Part shown: piece after piece, positions 1 to 7,472 of the stretch
How the letters are laid out: each line of letters opens with the position of its first letter
How positions within the stretch are numbered: position 1 is the first letter of the stretch
IMG/VR virus record: IMGVR_UViG_3300020453_000046
Span: 1 to 42,017 of that record
From: a virus
Strand: one strand, 5' to 3'
Length of the DNA: 42,017 nucleotides
Made by a program: the position numbers and the translations under genes
The notes under the pieces: generated by a model
What the model was told of the DNA's origin: nothing
What the model saw: only the letters and a program-made list of their open reading frames with translations
Database searches by the model: none

Positions 1-785
1 TGTGTCCATCTAACTACATCTTCCCACTCTTGGTCGCCTTGTCTTACAAGTGGACCTAAAGGTTCTTTAGATATAATTTCTGGTAGAACAACCCATTTAC
101 TAGGGTCTTCAGCACCTGATCTTGCACTTGCTAAACCAGAGGCGTCTGTTGTGAATACATCACACTCACCACCAAATAGTTTTGCCTTTGCTTCTTTATT
201 ACCTTCAACATATATTGGTTTATATGCCATATTGTTTTCTGCAAAATAATCATTTAAGTTTAATTCAGATGTAGTTTCTTTTGTAATACAAACAAACGCA
301 CCATCTAAACCTTTAGCACTTTTAATTTCTAATTCTGTTGGTATTAAAAACCCTTGACCATCATAATAATTAACACCTGCAAATTCAAACATTAAGTTAA
401 CATCTCTACTAATTGTCCAAGTAGTATTTCTTGCAAGTAAATCAATCTCGCCAGACGCTAATGTTGGAAATCTTTGAGCAGCGTTTAATCCTACATACTC
501 TACTTTAGTTGCGTCACCAAATATAGCAGCGGAAACTGCCTTACAAAAATCAACATCTAAACCACTCCAGTTTCCATTTTCATCTTGTGCTGAAAATCCT
601 GGTAAGTTAGCATTAACTCCACAGATTAAATAACCTCTTTCTTTAACCTCTTGTAATAAACCTATTTCTTTTTTTACTTCTACTGATTGTTCTTTCTTGC
701 CAGTAAATACTACTGCTAATACTATAGCAACTAACATTACAACAGCAATAACATTTTGTATATTCTTTTTAAAATCAAATTTCAT
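1..785 (-). CDS. aapJ: AapJ-like general L-amino-acid-binding protein (3' end cut by window)
   Basis: Translation from the ATG at 785 stays open to the window edge (261 aa seen). After a hydrophobic N-terminal segment (about residues 12-28) comes a periplasmic binding protein type 2 domain with blocks typical of AapJ: RGYLICGVN (about 50-58), LPGFSAQD, NGNWSGLDVDFCKAV, RNTTWTISRD and GVNYYDGQGFL. AapJ delivers L-amino acids to the AapQMP ABC transporter in alphaproteobacteria. No clear signal-peptidase site follows the hydrophobic segment, so the protein may stay anchored in the inner membrane. The start has an AGGT ribosome site. It lies directly after a 99-aa gene and the spanin genes, as the last visible gene of the late region. 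Most likely host-derived. The C-terminal part lies outside the window. Confidence 0.9.
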   Translation of the reverse strand, partial: MKFDFKKNIQNVIAVVMLVAIVLAVVFTGKKEQSVEVKKEIGLLQEVKERGYLICGVNANLPGFSAQDENGNWSGLDVDFCKAVSAAIFGDATKVEYVGLNAAQRFPTLASGEIDLLARNTTWTISRDVNLMFEFAGVNYYDGQGFLIPTELEIKSAKGLDGAFVCITKETTSELNLNDYFAENNMAYKPIYVEGNKEAKAKLFGGECDVFTTDASGLASARSGAEDPSKWVVLPEIISKEPLGPLVRQGDQEWEDVVRWT

Positions 786-792
786 AATTTAC

Positions 793-1092
793 CTATTTCG
801 TTAATACTTTAGTTTTCTTTTCTTTCTTTTTTTCTGATAATGATTTAGCAGTTCCACCTAATTTTAAACTGCCTGATTGATCTGGCATTTTGTTTTTAAT
901 ACTGATAATATTGCCATCGGCGTCAACTTCAGCCATAGATGGACCACAAATAACTCGTCTTCCATCTTTTAATTTTTCAATTGCTCTTTTTTCTTTTAAG
1001 CAATCCATAAGTCCATCATACTTGACAAATTCAGATGATGTATCAGTTACAATAAACATTGTGATTATAGTAACTAGTGTTGTTGCGTCCAT
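793..1092 (-). CDS. small conserved-looking protein, hydrophobic N-terminus
   Basis: 99 aa with a strong ribosome site (GGAGG six bases before the ATG). The first 15 residues are hydrophobic (MDATTLVTIITMFIV), then a soluble part with a CLKEKRAIEK...RRVICGPSMAEV block and a lysine-rich tail. Two cysteines (in MDCLKE and VICGPS) could form a disulfide if exported. It sits between the coiled-coil membrane protein at 1095 and the AapJ-like gene. I do not recognise the family; a phage membrane or envelope protein is a guess from position. Confidence 0.75.
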   Translation of the reverse strand: MDATTLVTIITMFIVTDTSSEFVKYDGLMDCLKEKRAIEKLKDGRRVICGPSMAEVDADGNIISIKNKMPDQSGSLKLGGTAKSLSEKKKEKKTKVLTK

Positions 1093-1094
1093 TG

Positions 1095-1550
1095 TTATCC
1101 TCCGTGACCGTTTCCGTTCTTGGCTTCTCTAATTTTATCCTTTAATTCTTCCACATCAGATAAAACTTTATCCATATCTTTTTGCAATCTCTCAATGTTA
1201 ACTGCATTGTTCATCATATTCTGTAAATCTTTCTGAATTGCTTCCACTTGACCAGATAAAAATTCTATCAACATAAACTGCTCTGAATCAGCAGGTGGTG
1301 AACCTAAATCACCTCTTGGCCATTTGATCCTAAATTCATTGTTCTTATCTATATCAGCAGTTAAAGCTGCTTCTGCCTGTGTTAAATCTTTTTCTAATAA
1401 TGTTGTATTAGTTTCCAATTTATTAAGTCGCTCAATCACTCCAAAATATGCCCACACGCCAACAGCGACGGCGCCGATTATGGCAATTAAGTTCTTCATT
1501 GGCATACTTACTGCCGTTTGGTCTGATATATCCAATCTATTCTTACTCAT
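1095..1550 (-). CDS. membrane-anchored coiled-coil protein
   Basis: 151 aa. An N-terminal cytoplasmic stretch of about 18 residues is followed by one transmembrane helix (about 19-38, NLIAIIGAVAVGVWAYFGVI). Long heptad-like coiled-coil segments follow (about 40-70 and 100-145), ending in a glycine/histidine tail. The start overlaps the end of the lipoprotein gene by 8 bases, so the two are translationally coupled. Topology and position beside the spanin pair suggest a lysis or virion-associated membrane protein. No enzymatic motif is visible. Confidence 0.75.
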   Translation of the reverse strand: MSKNRLDISDQTAVSMPMKNLIAIIGAVAVGVWAYFGVIERLNKLETNTTLLEKDLTQAEAALTADIDKNNEFRIKWPRGDLGSPPADSEQFMLIEFLSGQVEAIQKDLQNMMNNAVNIERLQKDMDKVLSDVEELKDKIREAKNGNGHGG

Positions 1551-1932
1551 TATTTTTCTCTATCTTCTTTTCAGGTTCATAATACTCTTTATATTTATCA
1601 AGCAAATCGTTGGTGATTTTTAATTGATTACGAATCCTTGCAAAATTCTTGGCGATTAATTGAAAGTCTTTGTCTGTTAGACCAAATAGCACAGGATCAA
1701 TACCCTCTTCCTCTAGTCTTTTAAACACTTCCTCAGCGTTCTCACTAGTGATAATGATCCATCTCAATTGTTCTAATTGTAATGGTGTGGGTTTGTCTAT
1801 ATTGAGTTTTTCTCTCTCAACTTTTTTCTTAAATATCGTTAACTCTTTTACACCCGAACAACTAGTAAGGGATGTAATTAGGATTAGCGATACTAGGACA
1901 CTCCCTATTAATTTCAGACTTCTTTGTAGCAT
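1543..1932 (-). CDS. lipoprotein, candidate outer-membrane spanin (Rz1-like)
   Basis: 129 aa with a signal peptide ending in a lipobox (LTSC, Cys at about 25). This predicts lipidation and outer- or inner-membrane anchoring by LspA. Its ATG at 1932 has a clear GAGGAAATAA ribosome site and lies inside the preceding coiled-coil gene, in a different frame, overlapping its last 71 bases. A lipoprotein gene starting inside the end of a membrane-anchored coiled-coil gene is the classic Rz/Rz1 layout, where the two proteins bridge the periplasm to fuse inner and outer membranes at lysis. It is longer than classic Rz1 and not proline-rich, so the role is inferred from topology and overlap. Confidence 0.7.
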   Translation of the reverse strand: MLQRSLKLIGSVLVSLILITSLTSCSGVKELTIFKKKVEREKLNIDKPTPLQLEQLRWIIITSENAEEVFKRLEEEGIDPVLFGLTDKDFQLIAKNFARIRNQLKITNDLLDKYKEYYEPEKKIEKNNE

Positions 1933-2329
1933 TTATTTCCTCTTCAGTAAGTTCAGCACCACTAGCAATTTCTATACATCTAGCAGCCGCTACTGAACCT
2001 TTGTTAATTATTCTTTCAATGGCACCTGTTTTTTCTAAAGCAAGTTTACCAAAATCTCTATTGTTTTTATTAAACCTTTTATCAAGGTCTTCTAAATCTT
2101 TTTTAAGATTACCTACTAACTCATTCATCTTTTGATTAGCAGCCATAATCTCTTTAAAATCTTCTTTTTGTTGTGTGATTAGTTCTTGTTGATCTGAAAT
2201 TGCTTCTTCCATTTTCACAGCGTTTGCTTTTAAAATAGCATTATCTGATCTCAACTTCATCACATACACGCCAGCGCCTACTACGGCGCTAGCGAGTATT
2301 CCAATTAAAAATAATCTAATTCCTAACAT
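1862..2329 (-). CDS. candidate inner-membrane spanin (Rz-like)
   Basis: 155 aa. One N-terminal transmembrane helix (about 4-23, IRLFLIGILASAVVGAGVYV) is followed by a long charged coiled coil (about 28-110), then a C-terminal region with two cysteines (RCIEIASG and RECPS). This is the usual i-spanin architecture: N-in anchor with a periplasmic coiled coil. Its 3' end contains the start of the lipoprotein gene in another frame. Ribosome site GGAAG before the ATG at 2329. Called by architecture and neighbour, not by a family motif. Confidence 0.7.
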   Translation of the reverse strand: MLGIRLFLIGILASAVVGAGVYVMKLRSDNAILKANAVKMEEAISDQQELITQQKEDFKEIMAANQKMNELVGNLKKDLEDLDKRFNKNNRDFGKLALEKTGAIERIINKGSVAAARCIEIASGAELTEEEINATKKSEINRECPSIANPNYIPY

Positions 2330-2332
2330 AAT

Positions 2333-2434
2333 TTATTTCTTCCAAAATACAGCTTTGTCTTTGATCCAGTCCCATTTTTCGTTTGCAACCCAACCAATAA
2401 CAATGCCTATAATTATTCCTATTGTAAAAAACAT
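2333..2434 (-). CDS. 33-aa single-pass membrane peptide
   Basis: A short ORF (MFFTIGIIIGIVIGW then a charged, tryptophan-rich tail ending AVFWKK) with an excellent AAGGAG ribosome site. It fits exactly between the DUF1353-like gene and the i-spanin candidate. One N-terminal transmembrane helix of about 15-17 residues with a glycine zipper-like pattern. Placement with lysis-type genes makes a holin/antiholin-like or other small envelope role possible, but the sequence itself shows no more than a membrane segment. Confidence 0.6.
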   Translation of the reverse strand: MFFTIGIIIGIVIGWVANEKWDWIKDKAVFWKK

Positions 2435-2435
2435 A

Positions 2436-3026
2436 TTATTTTACTCCTTTTATTTTGGCATTTCTTTTTCTATGCCCATTCCACGCAACGAATCCACCTA
2501 CTCTTAATGACCAATATGCGAGGTAATTCATAAGATAGAAACCATTTACATTTATGTTTATATCTCTAAAGATTTCGTCTGCTCTTTTTTGAGATATAAC
2601 ACCTAAAGTTTCTTTCTTATTTTTCATTAATAGGGTTTGATACTTATACGCATAATCGTGTACAAGACCTCCCATTAATAGTACGCCAACAGGTGAAAAA
2701 AACGGATGCAAAAATTTAGGTATACTTGCACCGTCAAATTTAAATCCTGCTGGAATCACATAATCTTTGTCGTTTAATGTGTAGTTAAAATCTTCCGCTA
2801 GTTCCCAATGTCTAACACCGAGTAACCATAGAAGTATGCCTTTCCAAAATCCTTTACCTTTTGTTTTAATAGGTATAGGTCTTAAAACTGGCATTTTTGT
2901 ATGTTTGTATGTATAACATCTTGGTTTCTTTTTATCAAATAAATTGATAACTGCACCAAGAATAACAACTATAATTAATATAGTCCACATCCAAAACTTC
3001 ATTGCTAAACTTACTAATAGTTCCAT
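2436..3026 (-). CDS. DUF1353-like phage membrane protein
   Basis: 196 aa. One transmembrane helix near the N-terminus (about 9-28). The C-terminal domain carries the pattern I associate with DUF1353: a hydrophobic 'Y.IPAGFKFDGASIPKF' stretch (about 90-105), then GGLVHDYAYKY with a conserved histidine-aspartate pair, and basic residues. DUF1353 proteins are common in phages and unassigned; some lie in tail or lysis regions. Ribosome site AAGGAAT before the ATG at 3026. Expressed with the small membrane peptide that follows it by one base. Confidence 0.75.
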   Translation of the reverse strand: MELLVSLAMKFWMWTILIIVVILGAVINLFDKKKPRCYTYKHTKMPVLRPIPIKTKGKGFWKGILLWLLGVRHWELAEDFNYTLNDKDYVIPAGFKFDGASIPKFLHPFFSPVGVLLMGGLVHDYAYKYQTLLMKNKKETLGVISQKRADEIFRDININVNGFYLMNYLAYWSLRVGGFVAWNGHRKRNAKIKGVK

Positions 3027-3033
3027 AAATTCC

Positions 3034-3219
3034 TTATTTTGTTTTCTTTTTCTTTTTTTCTTTTGGTAAAGTAGAAGCGGCTAAAGTGCTTAGACCACGA
3101 GCCCTACCATTTTTAGGTCCAATATCTGTGCCTTTTCTACTTAACGAGGACATAGGTTTTATTAAACCTAAACCACCTATTGTTACCGTAGATAGATATT
3201 CTTTTAATGTCTTAACCAT
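3034..3219 (-). CDS. small basic protein, function unknown
   Basis: 61 aa, very basic, ending in a lysine run. It begins MVKTLKEYLSTV, an N-terminal style (short amphipathic helix after MVKTLK/MKTLK) that also occurs in the gene at 4388. The start overlaps the 3' end of the gene at 3212 by 8 bases and follows an AAGGAC site. No domain recognised. The body is rich in Gly, Ser and Arg with little predicted structure. Confidence 0.65.
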   Translation of the reverse strand: MVKTLKEYLSTVTIGGLGLIKPMSSLSRKGTDIGPKNGRARGLSTLAASTLPKEKKKKKTK

Positions 3220-3553
3220 TGTATTTGTCCTTAAATGTTTTATATTCTTCTTTATCTTCTATTTTAAATTCTGTTTTACCGTTTACTTTTTCATCTAATG
3301 CTTGTTCTATATTTTCTATCTTTTCAATAACACCTCTTAATACTACATTGTTATTGTCATCACTCTCTTTTATTTTTCTTTTAAGAGGTTTAGCATACAT
3401 TAACGGATCTATTTCTTTTCTTTTATTCTTAACACCTGGTTCGTGTTTAGGTGGTAATGCTACATTACCTCCATCACCAACAGCATTTGCTGGTGCGTCT
3501 TCATCAATCTTATTGATGAGTTCATCCATCATTTCTTTATAATGTTTCGGCAT
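3212..3553 (-). CDS. hypothetical charged protein
   Basis: 113 aa from the ATG at 3553, which I prefer over the in-frame TTG two codons upstream because GGAG lies 7 bases before this ATG. Acidic N-terminal helix (KHYKEMMDELINKIDED), a low-complexity middle, and a C-terminal coiled-coil-like region (NVVLRGVIEKIENIEQAL). Overlaps the preceding gene by 17 bases, suggesting coupled translation. Probable small accessory virion or scaffold protein by location; family not recognised. Confidence 0.65.
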   Translation of the reverse strand: MPKHYKEMMDELINKIDEDAPANAVGDGGNVALPPKHEPGVKNKRKEIDPLMYAKPLKRKIKESDDNNNVVLRGVIEKIENIEQALDEKVNGKTEFKIEDKEEYKTFKDKYNG

Positions 3554-4022
3554 AGTCAAACTCCGATCTTAATTCTCCATCTCTTTCAAATACATCAACA
3601 CCAAAACAAGTACAGAATAATTTATCATCTGTATATACTTCAGGTATTTCTCTGCTTTCATTTAATATTTCTTCGTAGAGATTGTTTTCTTTTAAATATG
3701 TAATAACAGCAGACTCTATTGTTTCTTTATGTATTGCATATCTTTTATCTTCTCTTAATAATAAAGCGGCTGCAACTGCAAATGATCCTAACTTACCTCT
3801 AATACCTACTTTTGATAGTATTCTTTTTAAATTAAAAACAAACCTATGTAAAATAGTATAAGAACGCTTTTCAGCAGTTCCTTTAATACTTGCATATTTC
3901 TTTAATACTTTACCTTTGTCATCAATGATACCATACTTAAAAGCAGGTTGATCTTTAAAGGGTGTTACTAGCATTTTAATAACTCTATATGCGATAAGTA
4001 AATCAACTGGTCTATTTGCCAT
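3537..4022 (-). CDS. conserved-looking phage protein, unknown
   Basis: 161 aa, mostly helical, starting MANRPVDLLIAYRVIKMLVTP. It contains a central LHRFVFNLKRILSKVG segment and a C-terminal acidic tail with two cysteines (FCTCFGVDVF). The start uses a TAATG overlap with the upstream gene and has GAGGAA as ribosome site. I have the impression that similar proteins occur in the late regions of marine T4-like phages, but I cannot name a function. No catalytic motif visible. Confidence 0.7.
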   Translation of the reverse strand: MANRPVDLLIAYRVIKMLVTPFKDQPAFKYGIIDDKGKVLKKYASIKGTAEKRSYTILHRFVFNLKRILSKVGIRGKLGSFAVAAALLLREDKRYAIHKETIESAVITYLKENNLYEEILNESREIPEVYTDDKLFCTCFGVDVFERDGELRSEFDYAETL

Positions 4023-4384
4023 TACATTTCCTCTAATAACTTTTTAATATTCTCATCTACTTGAACATCTTTTAGTTCGTGTGGATACAAGTAATCTAAA
4101 TGTTCTAAAACCGTTTTTAGTATTGGCCAATATTGTTCGTCTATCTTGTATAATAATAATACACAAGCGGCCTCTACACCAAAAACATTTTGTAAAACTA
4201 CAATGTGATTAACAATTAGTCTTACTTTTATTTCACCTGTTAAAGTGTATCTACGAAATAACCTTTTAAGATACTTGAATCTTTTTAAGTCGTCTAAAAA
4301 CTCCTGCTCTTTTGTAAAAGTAGGATTGTCATAGTTTTGCTGTGCATACAGCAACCAAGTATCTTTAGTTATCTCTTTGAACAT
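4022..4384 (-). CDS. conserved-looking helical phage protein, unknown
   Basis: 120 aa, all-helical in appearance, starting MFKEITKDTWLLYAQQNYDNP. It has a basic FKYLKRLFRRY stretch and a hydrophobic core (HIVVLQNVFGVEAACVLLLY) that is too interrupted for a certain membrane helix. It ends with TAATG coupling into the next gene. This and the following 161-aa gene probably work or are regulated as a pair. Function not recognised. Confidence 0.7.
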   Translation of the reverse strand: MFKEITKDTWLLYAQQNYDNPTFTKEQEFLDDLKRFKYLKRLFRRYTLTGEIKVRLIVNHIVVLQNVFGVEAACVLLLYKIDEQYWPILKTVLEHLDYLYPHELKDVQVDENIKKLLEEM

Positions 4385-4387
4385 TTA

Positions 4388-4822
4388 CTACACTAATTTA
4401 GCGTAGACCTTTGATGTTCCGTTTTTAAGAGTTTCATAAGATACTTCCATCTTTAATCCACCCTCTTTCTTATGAGATATACCATCATCATTTATATCGG
4501 AACCATCGGTATCTTTACCAAATCTTCCACCAAATTGTTTCAGTTCAACGGTTGTTTTTCCTGAGTCACCTTCTAGTACACAATCTCCACAAGAGAGACC
4601 TATTCTAGTTAGTTTTTCTTTTAATTCATCAATCGCAAATTGTGGTTTAATATATTCCCTTTCGGCAATAGAACCAACAAATGCGTTAACTCTTTTAAGG
4701 ACTGCAGGATCTTGTATATTAGCAGCACTAATTGAACCATCTTCAACTGCGTTTGAAGTATCTGATCCAACTTGTCCACCATTATAACTATGTTCTTTTA
4801 TATGTTGTTTTAAAGTTTTCAT
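4388..4822 (-). CDS. hypothetical protein
   Basis: 144 aa from the ATG at 4822 (MKTLKQHIKEHSYNGGQ). I chose this over the upstream in-frame start at 4870 because a GAGGAAAAGGA site precedes it and the longer form would overlap the upstream gene by 38 bases. Contains CGDC (a possible metal- or disulfide-forming pair), a glycine-rich GRFGKDTDGSDINDDG stretch resembling a Ca-binding loop only superficially, and a C-terminal beta-like segment. Probably a small accessory protein of the virion region. Confidence 0.65.
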   Translation of the reverse strand: MKTLKQHIKEHSYNGGQVGSDTSNAVEDGSISAANIQDPAVLKRVNAFVGSIAEREYIKPQFAIDELKEKLTRIGLSCGDCVLEGDSGKTTVELKQFGGRFGKDTDGSDINDDGISHKKEGGLKMEVSYETLKNGTSKVYAKLV

Positions 4823-4832
4823 TCCTTTTCCT

Positions 4833-5042
4833 CTATTTGTATTTGTCTGATACTTTCTTTTTACCATCACTACGAGGTATCAGTCCCTTAGCTTTTAAAT
4901 GGGTGATGTCTCCAAACCCTGCCTTGCCTGCCTTATGACGCTTCATTGCGTCAGCAGTATTAGGTGGAGTTTCTCCTAAAACATCTTCTTCAAAGTCTTC
5001 TATATCTTTTTGTTCTACAAAAGATTTAAACTTTTTTACCAT
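4833..5042 (-). CDS. small conserved-looking protein, unknown
   Basis: 69 aa with a strong AAGGGAG ribosome site; the start lies inside the end of the preceding coiled-coil gene (17 bases overlap). Acidic N-terminal half (FVEQKDIEDFEEDVLG), then a basic, glycine-rich half with TADAMKRHKAGKAGFGDI and a lysine-rich end. I recall this type of C-terminal pattern from other marine myoviruses but know no function. Confidence 0.65.
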   Translation of the reverse strand: MVKKFKSFVEQKDIEDFEEDVLGETPPNTADAMKRHKAGKAGFGDITHLKAKGLIPRSDGKKKVSDKYK

Positions 5043-5226
5043 CTGCTTCTCCCTTACTTAACTTCAAAAGTTTTTCAGTTTGTTGTATAGCACCATAGAT
5101 TGCATTTAAATTGTTTCTTCCATTTGCAATTTCTTTCTCCATAGTTTCTACACTTCTTTTTGTTTTATCAAAATCAACTTGTAGTATTTTTAATTCTTCT
5201 TCTAATACTTTTTCATTCAATGCCAT
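5026..5226 (-). CDS. small coiled-coil protein
   Basis: 66 aa, almost entirely a charged amphipathic helix with heptad spacing (ALNEKVLEEELKILQVDF...). It starts at an ATG with an AAGGAGTATAAATT leader. It is the first of a string of small overlapping genes running down to 3034. Likely a small structural or bridging protein. No family recognised. Confidence 0.65.
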   Translation of the reverse strand: MALNEKVLEEELKILQVDFDKTKRSVETMEKEIANGRNNLNAIYGAIQQTEKLLKLSKGEADGKKV

Positions 5227-5244
5227 AATTTATACTCCTTATTA

Positions 5245-5712
5245 TTAACTTATTACGAAACCATTTCCACCAATTATATTCCAATTGTTACTCTTAAACA
5301 TTAATGTAACACTTGTACCTGGTGAGTCTATATTTACTTTAGTATTTGTACCAACATTAAAATTTGCTGGTGTTATAGTTACATCATTATCTGCGTTTGC
5401 TGAATTATTAATTAAAATTTTAATTTGACCATCAGCGCCGTCTGCTAATGAAACAGGACAATCGCCTGCTGTTGCATTACACATTGATGTTGATTCAGTT
5501 AATGTTGCTTCTAAAGATGATGAACCATCACCTGTTAAAGTTTGTACCGTGTCTTTAAGTCCTAACCAAGAAGGTATATTATTAAATACATCTTCCGCTG
5601 TTACTTTTTTATTGATTGGTGTTCCCGAAGGATCGTCTATGATGTGGAAAAGATCCACACTTGCTAATGCGTCACCTAAATCGGTCAACGCCGTTATTTT
5701 TTTATCTGCCAT
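5245..5712 (-). CDS. predicted virion structural protein (beta-rich)
   Basis: 155 aa. The N-terminus [19 protein letters not shown] resembles the attachment segment often found in marine phage fibre and appendage proteins ('KITALT.L'). It is followed by beta-rich Gly/Ser/Thr/Asn sequence, a CNATAGDC pair of cysteines, and a C-terminal beta sandwich-like part ending [14 protein letters not shown]. Strong AGGAGATAAAA ribosome site. Follows an isolated leader with a UUCG hairpin, so it may be transcribed by read-through from the late promoter at 6163. Function inferred from composition and position. Confidence 0.65.
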   Translation of the reverse strand: MADKKITALTDLGDALASVDLFHIIDDPSGTPINKKVTAEDVFNNIPSWLGLKDTVQTLTGDGSSSLEATLTESTSMCNATAGDCPVSLADGADGQIKILINNSANADNDVTITPANFNVGTNTKVNIDSPGTSVTLMFKSNNWNIIGGNGFVIS

Positions 5713-5728
5713 TTTTATCTCCTATTAA

Positions 5729-5765
5729 CCCCTTATGGGGAATGCTATTCTAGGCATACACCTAG
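5729..5765. repeat. two small inverted repeats in the leader of the 5245-5712 gene
   Basis: CCCC-TTAT-GGGG lies at 5729-5740 and CTAGG-N6-CCTAG at 5750-5765. Both fall in the 110-base gap upstream of the structural gene. They could be weak mRNA hairpins in the leader; nothing ties them to a known element. Confidence 0.4.
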
Positions 5766-5792
5766 ACCACTTTGTTCATATAGTATATATAA

Positions 5793-5808
5793 GGGCGCCG
5801 AAGCGCCC
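5793..5808 (-). terminator. UUCG-loop hairpin, probable terminator or mRNA stabiliser
   Basis: A perfect 6-bp GC stem (GGGCGC / GCGCCC). Read on the transcribed strand, it closes a UUCG tetraloop, the most stable natural tetraloop. It sits 14 bases after the stop of the gene at 5823. Downstream is TTATATATA rather than a clean U-tract, so termination may be partial, with the hairpin protecting the 3' end. Confidence 0.65.
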
Positions 5809-5822
5809 CCATAAATTAATTA

Positions 5823-6107
5823 TTACGAGTTAGATGTTAAACATACTAGAGTTTGATAAGAAACTCTACCTGCTCGTCCACCTGAACCAGTAGTTTTTAG
5901 AACCCAACCTGTGTGAGCAACCTGTCCAGATTGCGTTTCAGATGTTGTGTAGTTAAACAAACCGTGTGTAGCACCAGATATAAAGGTACCAGCACTTGCG
6001 TTTTGATATAACGAAGTTCTATTAGCGCTTGATGGCGCTACATTCAACATAGTCGCTGCCCATAAAGGTGCTCCTGCTGCTGAATCTGCTTTAGTCCAAC
6101 TTGACAT
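5823..6107 (-). CDS. predicted small virion structural protein
   Basis: 94 aa, starting MSSWTKADSAAGAPLWAATM, rich in Ala, Ser, Thr and Gly, with GHTGWVLKTTGSGGRAGRV-like segments typical of small marine myovirus capsid or tail decoration proteins. It has its own exact late promoter (TATAAATA at 6163-6170), a strong GGGAGAG ribosome site and a UUCG hairpin after the stop. This monocistronic, well-expressed layout suggests an abundant virion protein. Structural role inferred. Confidence 0.7.
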   Translation of the reverse strand: MSSWTKADSAAGAPLWAATMLNVAPSSANRTSLYQNASAGTFISGATHGLFNYTTSETQSGQVAHTGWVLKTTGSGGRAGRVSYQTLVCLTSNS

Positions 6108-6162
6108 ATTATTCTCTCCCTTGTTAAATTGTTAAGGTACTCAATGTTGTTATATATGTGTA

Positions 6163-6170
6163 TATTTATA
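6163..6170 (-). promoter_or_regulatory. T4-type late promoter
   Basis: Exact TATAAATA on the minus strand, 56 bases before the ATG at 6107. The match is to the gp55-dependent late promoter of T4-like phages and has the right distance and direction. Confidence 0.75.
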
Positions 6171-6180
6171 AGAAAAGATA

Positions 6181-6669
6181 CTAGAAACCTAGTTTTTTGA
6201 GTTCTTTGATAGTGTTTGCTGTTGATGTATGATGTATACCAATACCACCTCTTTGTGTGAATTGTATAGTGTTTTTAGGGTAATCGTCTATTAATATTGC
6301 AGGTTGACCTGCTACTTTTGCGTAATTCTGTTTCTGTACTCTTTTGACTAGATTGATTCTGCCAGGTGCTATGCCTAATTTAGTTCTTGCCCAATGTGAT
6401 TTACCAGGTATACAATTAGGGTCAAAACTTTCTTCTACATATGCTGATAGAATGTGAGGTTGAAATTTAGAAATAAAAGACCATAGTTGTCTTCCACCTG
6501 CCTGCCAAGGTAAAGTGTGCCAAAATTTTGGAGTGTCTTTGATTGGTTGCCACTTTTCAGTTTTACTTGCGTATGACCATTTAGATATAGACATACCTGT
6601 TGCTTTTTCAGCGGCACTTTTAAAATCACAAAGAACACCATCCATATCACAATAGATACGAGGTTTCAT
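6181..6669 (-). CDS. HAD-superfamily phosphatase / 5'-nucleotidase-like
   Basis: 162 aa. HAD motif I is YCDMDGVLCDF with the nucleophile Asp8 and acid/base Asp10. Motif II is near ILSAY, and motif III/IV is the ILIDDYPKN block near residue 127, with a lysine (KNYAKVAG region) before it. The closest type I recognise is the small 5'(3')-deoxyribonucleotidase-like group carried by many T4-like phages, which removes phosphate from nucleotides or from polynucleotide ends. It follows the 265-aa gene by 4 bases and ends a late operon that also holds a P-loop kinase, a ligase-motif protein and a nucleotidyltransferase fusion. A role in 3'-end healing is possible but not shown. Confidence 0.85.
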   Translation of the reverse strand: MKPRIYCDMDGVLCDFKSAAEKATGMSISKWSYASKTEKWQPIKDTPKFWHTLPWQAGGRQLWSFISKFQPHILSAYVEESFDPNCIPGKSHWARTKLGIAPGRINLVKRVQKQNYAKVAGQPAILIDDYPKNTIQFTQRGGIGIHHTSTANTIKELKKLGF

Positions 6670-6673
6670 AATT

Positions 6674-7471
6674 TTAGTATTTGTAATCTACTTTCGGATT
6701 CATTTCAGGAGAAGTTGCAACTTGACCTGACATTGTTTTCTTTTTTGGATCTCTAGTATCTACACCTGCTTTTAGTTCTTTCTCACCTTTGTCAGCAGGA
6801 TTATCACCTTTGATCTTTGCGTCTTTATTAGGATATGAAGAGTCTTCATTCTTTGGTACACAATTAGGGACTTGTTTGCCACCTTTCATTTTAGTACCAA
6901 CTTGTTTATGAGAATCCCAACACGCCTCATCTATTTCTGCTCTCATTTGTGCGAAAGTCTTACCATCATTTTTAGTAATCTCGTCAATAGATTTATTTTT
7001 CATAAGACTTATAGGACTTTTCTCACCACCAGCAGCTCTTTGACTTGCATTTGCTTTAGCAGTTTGAGTAGTATGAGTTTCTTCTAGTTCTTTTCCTTTT
7101 GCAGGATCTTTTTCTGCAACTCTATATCCAAATCTATATTTTGGTTTTCTACTTTTAGCAAAACTACCTTGTTTTGAAGATGTATTAGCACCTCCTCTTT
7201 CAGAAATAGTTTCTTCTTTTTTCATACCTTGTTTTTTTAATCTATCAACATCTGGCATAGACATAGCGTTTTCATCTTTACCTTTGTGCATTTTATCTAC
7301 TTTATTAAAAAAAGATTTCTTTTCTGCACCTGTCATTTGACCTAAAGGTTTACCCTCTTTGTCTAATGCTTTTTTAAATTTATCTTGGTAGTCATTTTCC
7401 ATAACTTTGTTTTGCATTTGTTTTGCAACATCTTCAATACTACCTTCTTTTGTTTTTAAATATTTTGTCAT
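6674..7471 (-). CDS. predicted virion/prohead accessory protein
   Basis: 265 aa, highly charged and low in hydrophobic residues, rich in Lys, Gly and Ser. An IDEACWDSHKQVGTKMKGG element and the following VPNCVPK at about 180-205 form a Cys-containing signature that I recall from several marine phage proteins of unknown role. The rest looks disordered. Ribosome site AGAGGGA. Co-transcribed in the late operon. Probably packaged or scaffold-related; not an evident enzyme. Confidence 0.65.
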   Translation of the reverse strand: MTKYLKTKEGSIEDVAKQMQNKVMENDYQDKFKKALDKEGKPLGQMTGAEKKSFFNKVDKMHKGKDENAMSMPDVDRLKKQGMKKEETISERGGANTSSKQGSFAKSRKPKYRFGYRVAEKDPAKGKELEETHTTQTAKANASQRAAGGEKSPISLMKNKSIDEITKNDGKTFAQMRAEIDEACWDSHKQVGTKMKGGKQVPNCVPKNEDSSYPNKDAKIKGDNPADKGEKELKAGVDTRDPKKKTMSGQVATSPEMNPKVDYKY

Positions 7472-7472
7472 T

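Noticed and set aside
1-785. Bacterial chromosome at the left edge
   Set aside because: aapJ alone could suggest host DNA, but codon style, gene spacing and direction continue unbroken from the phage genes, and no transporter permease is visible within the window. Not fully excluded.
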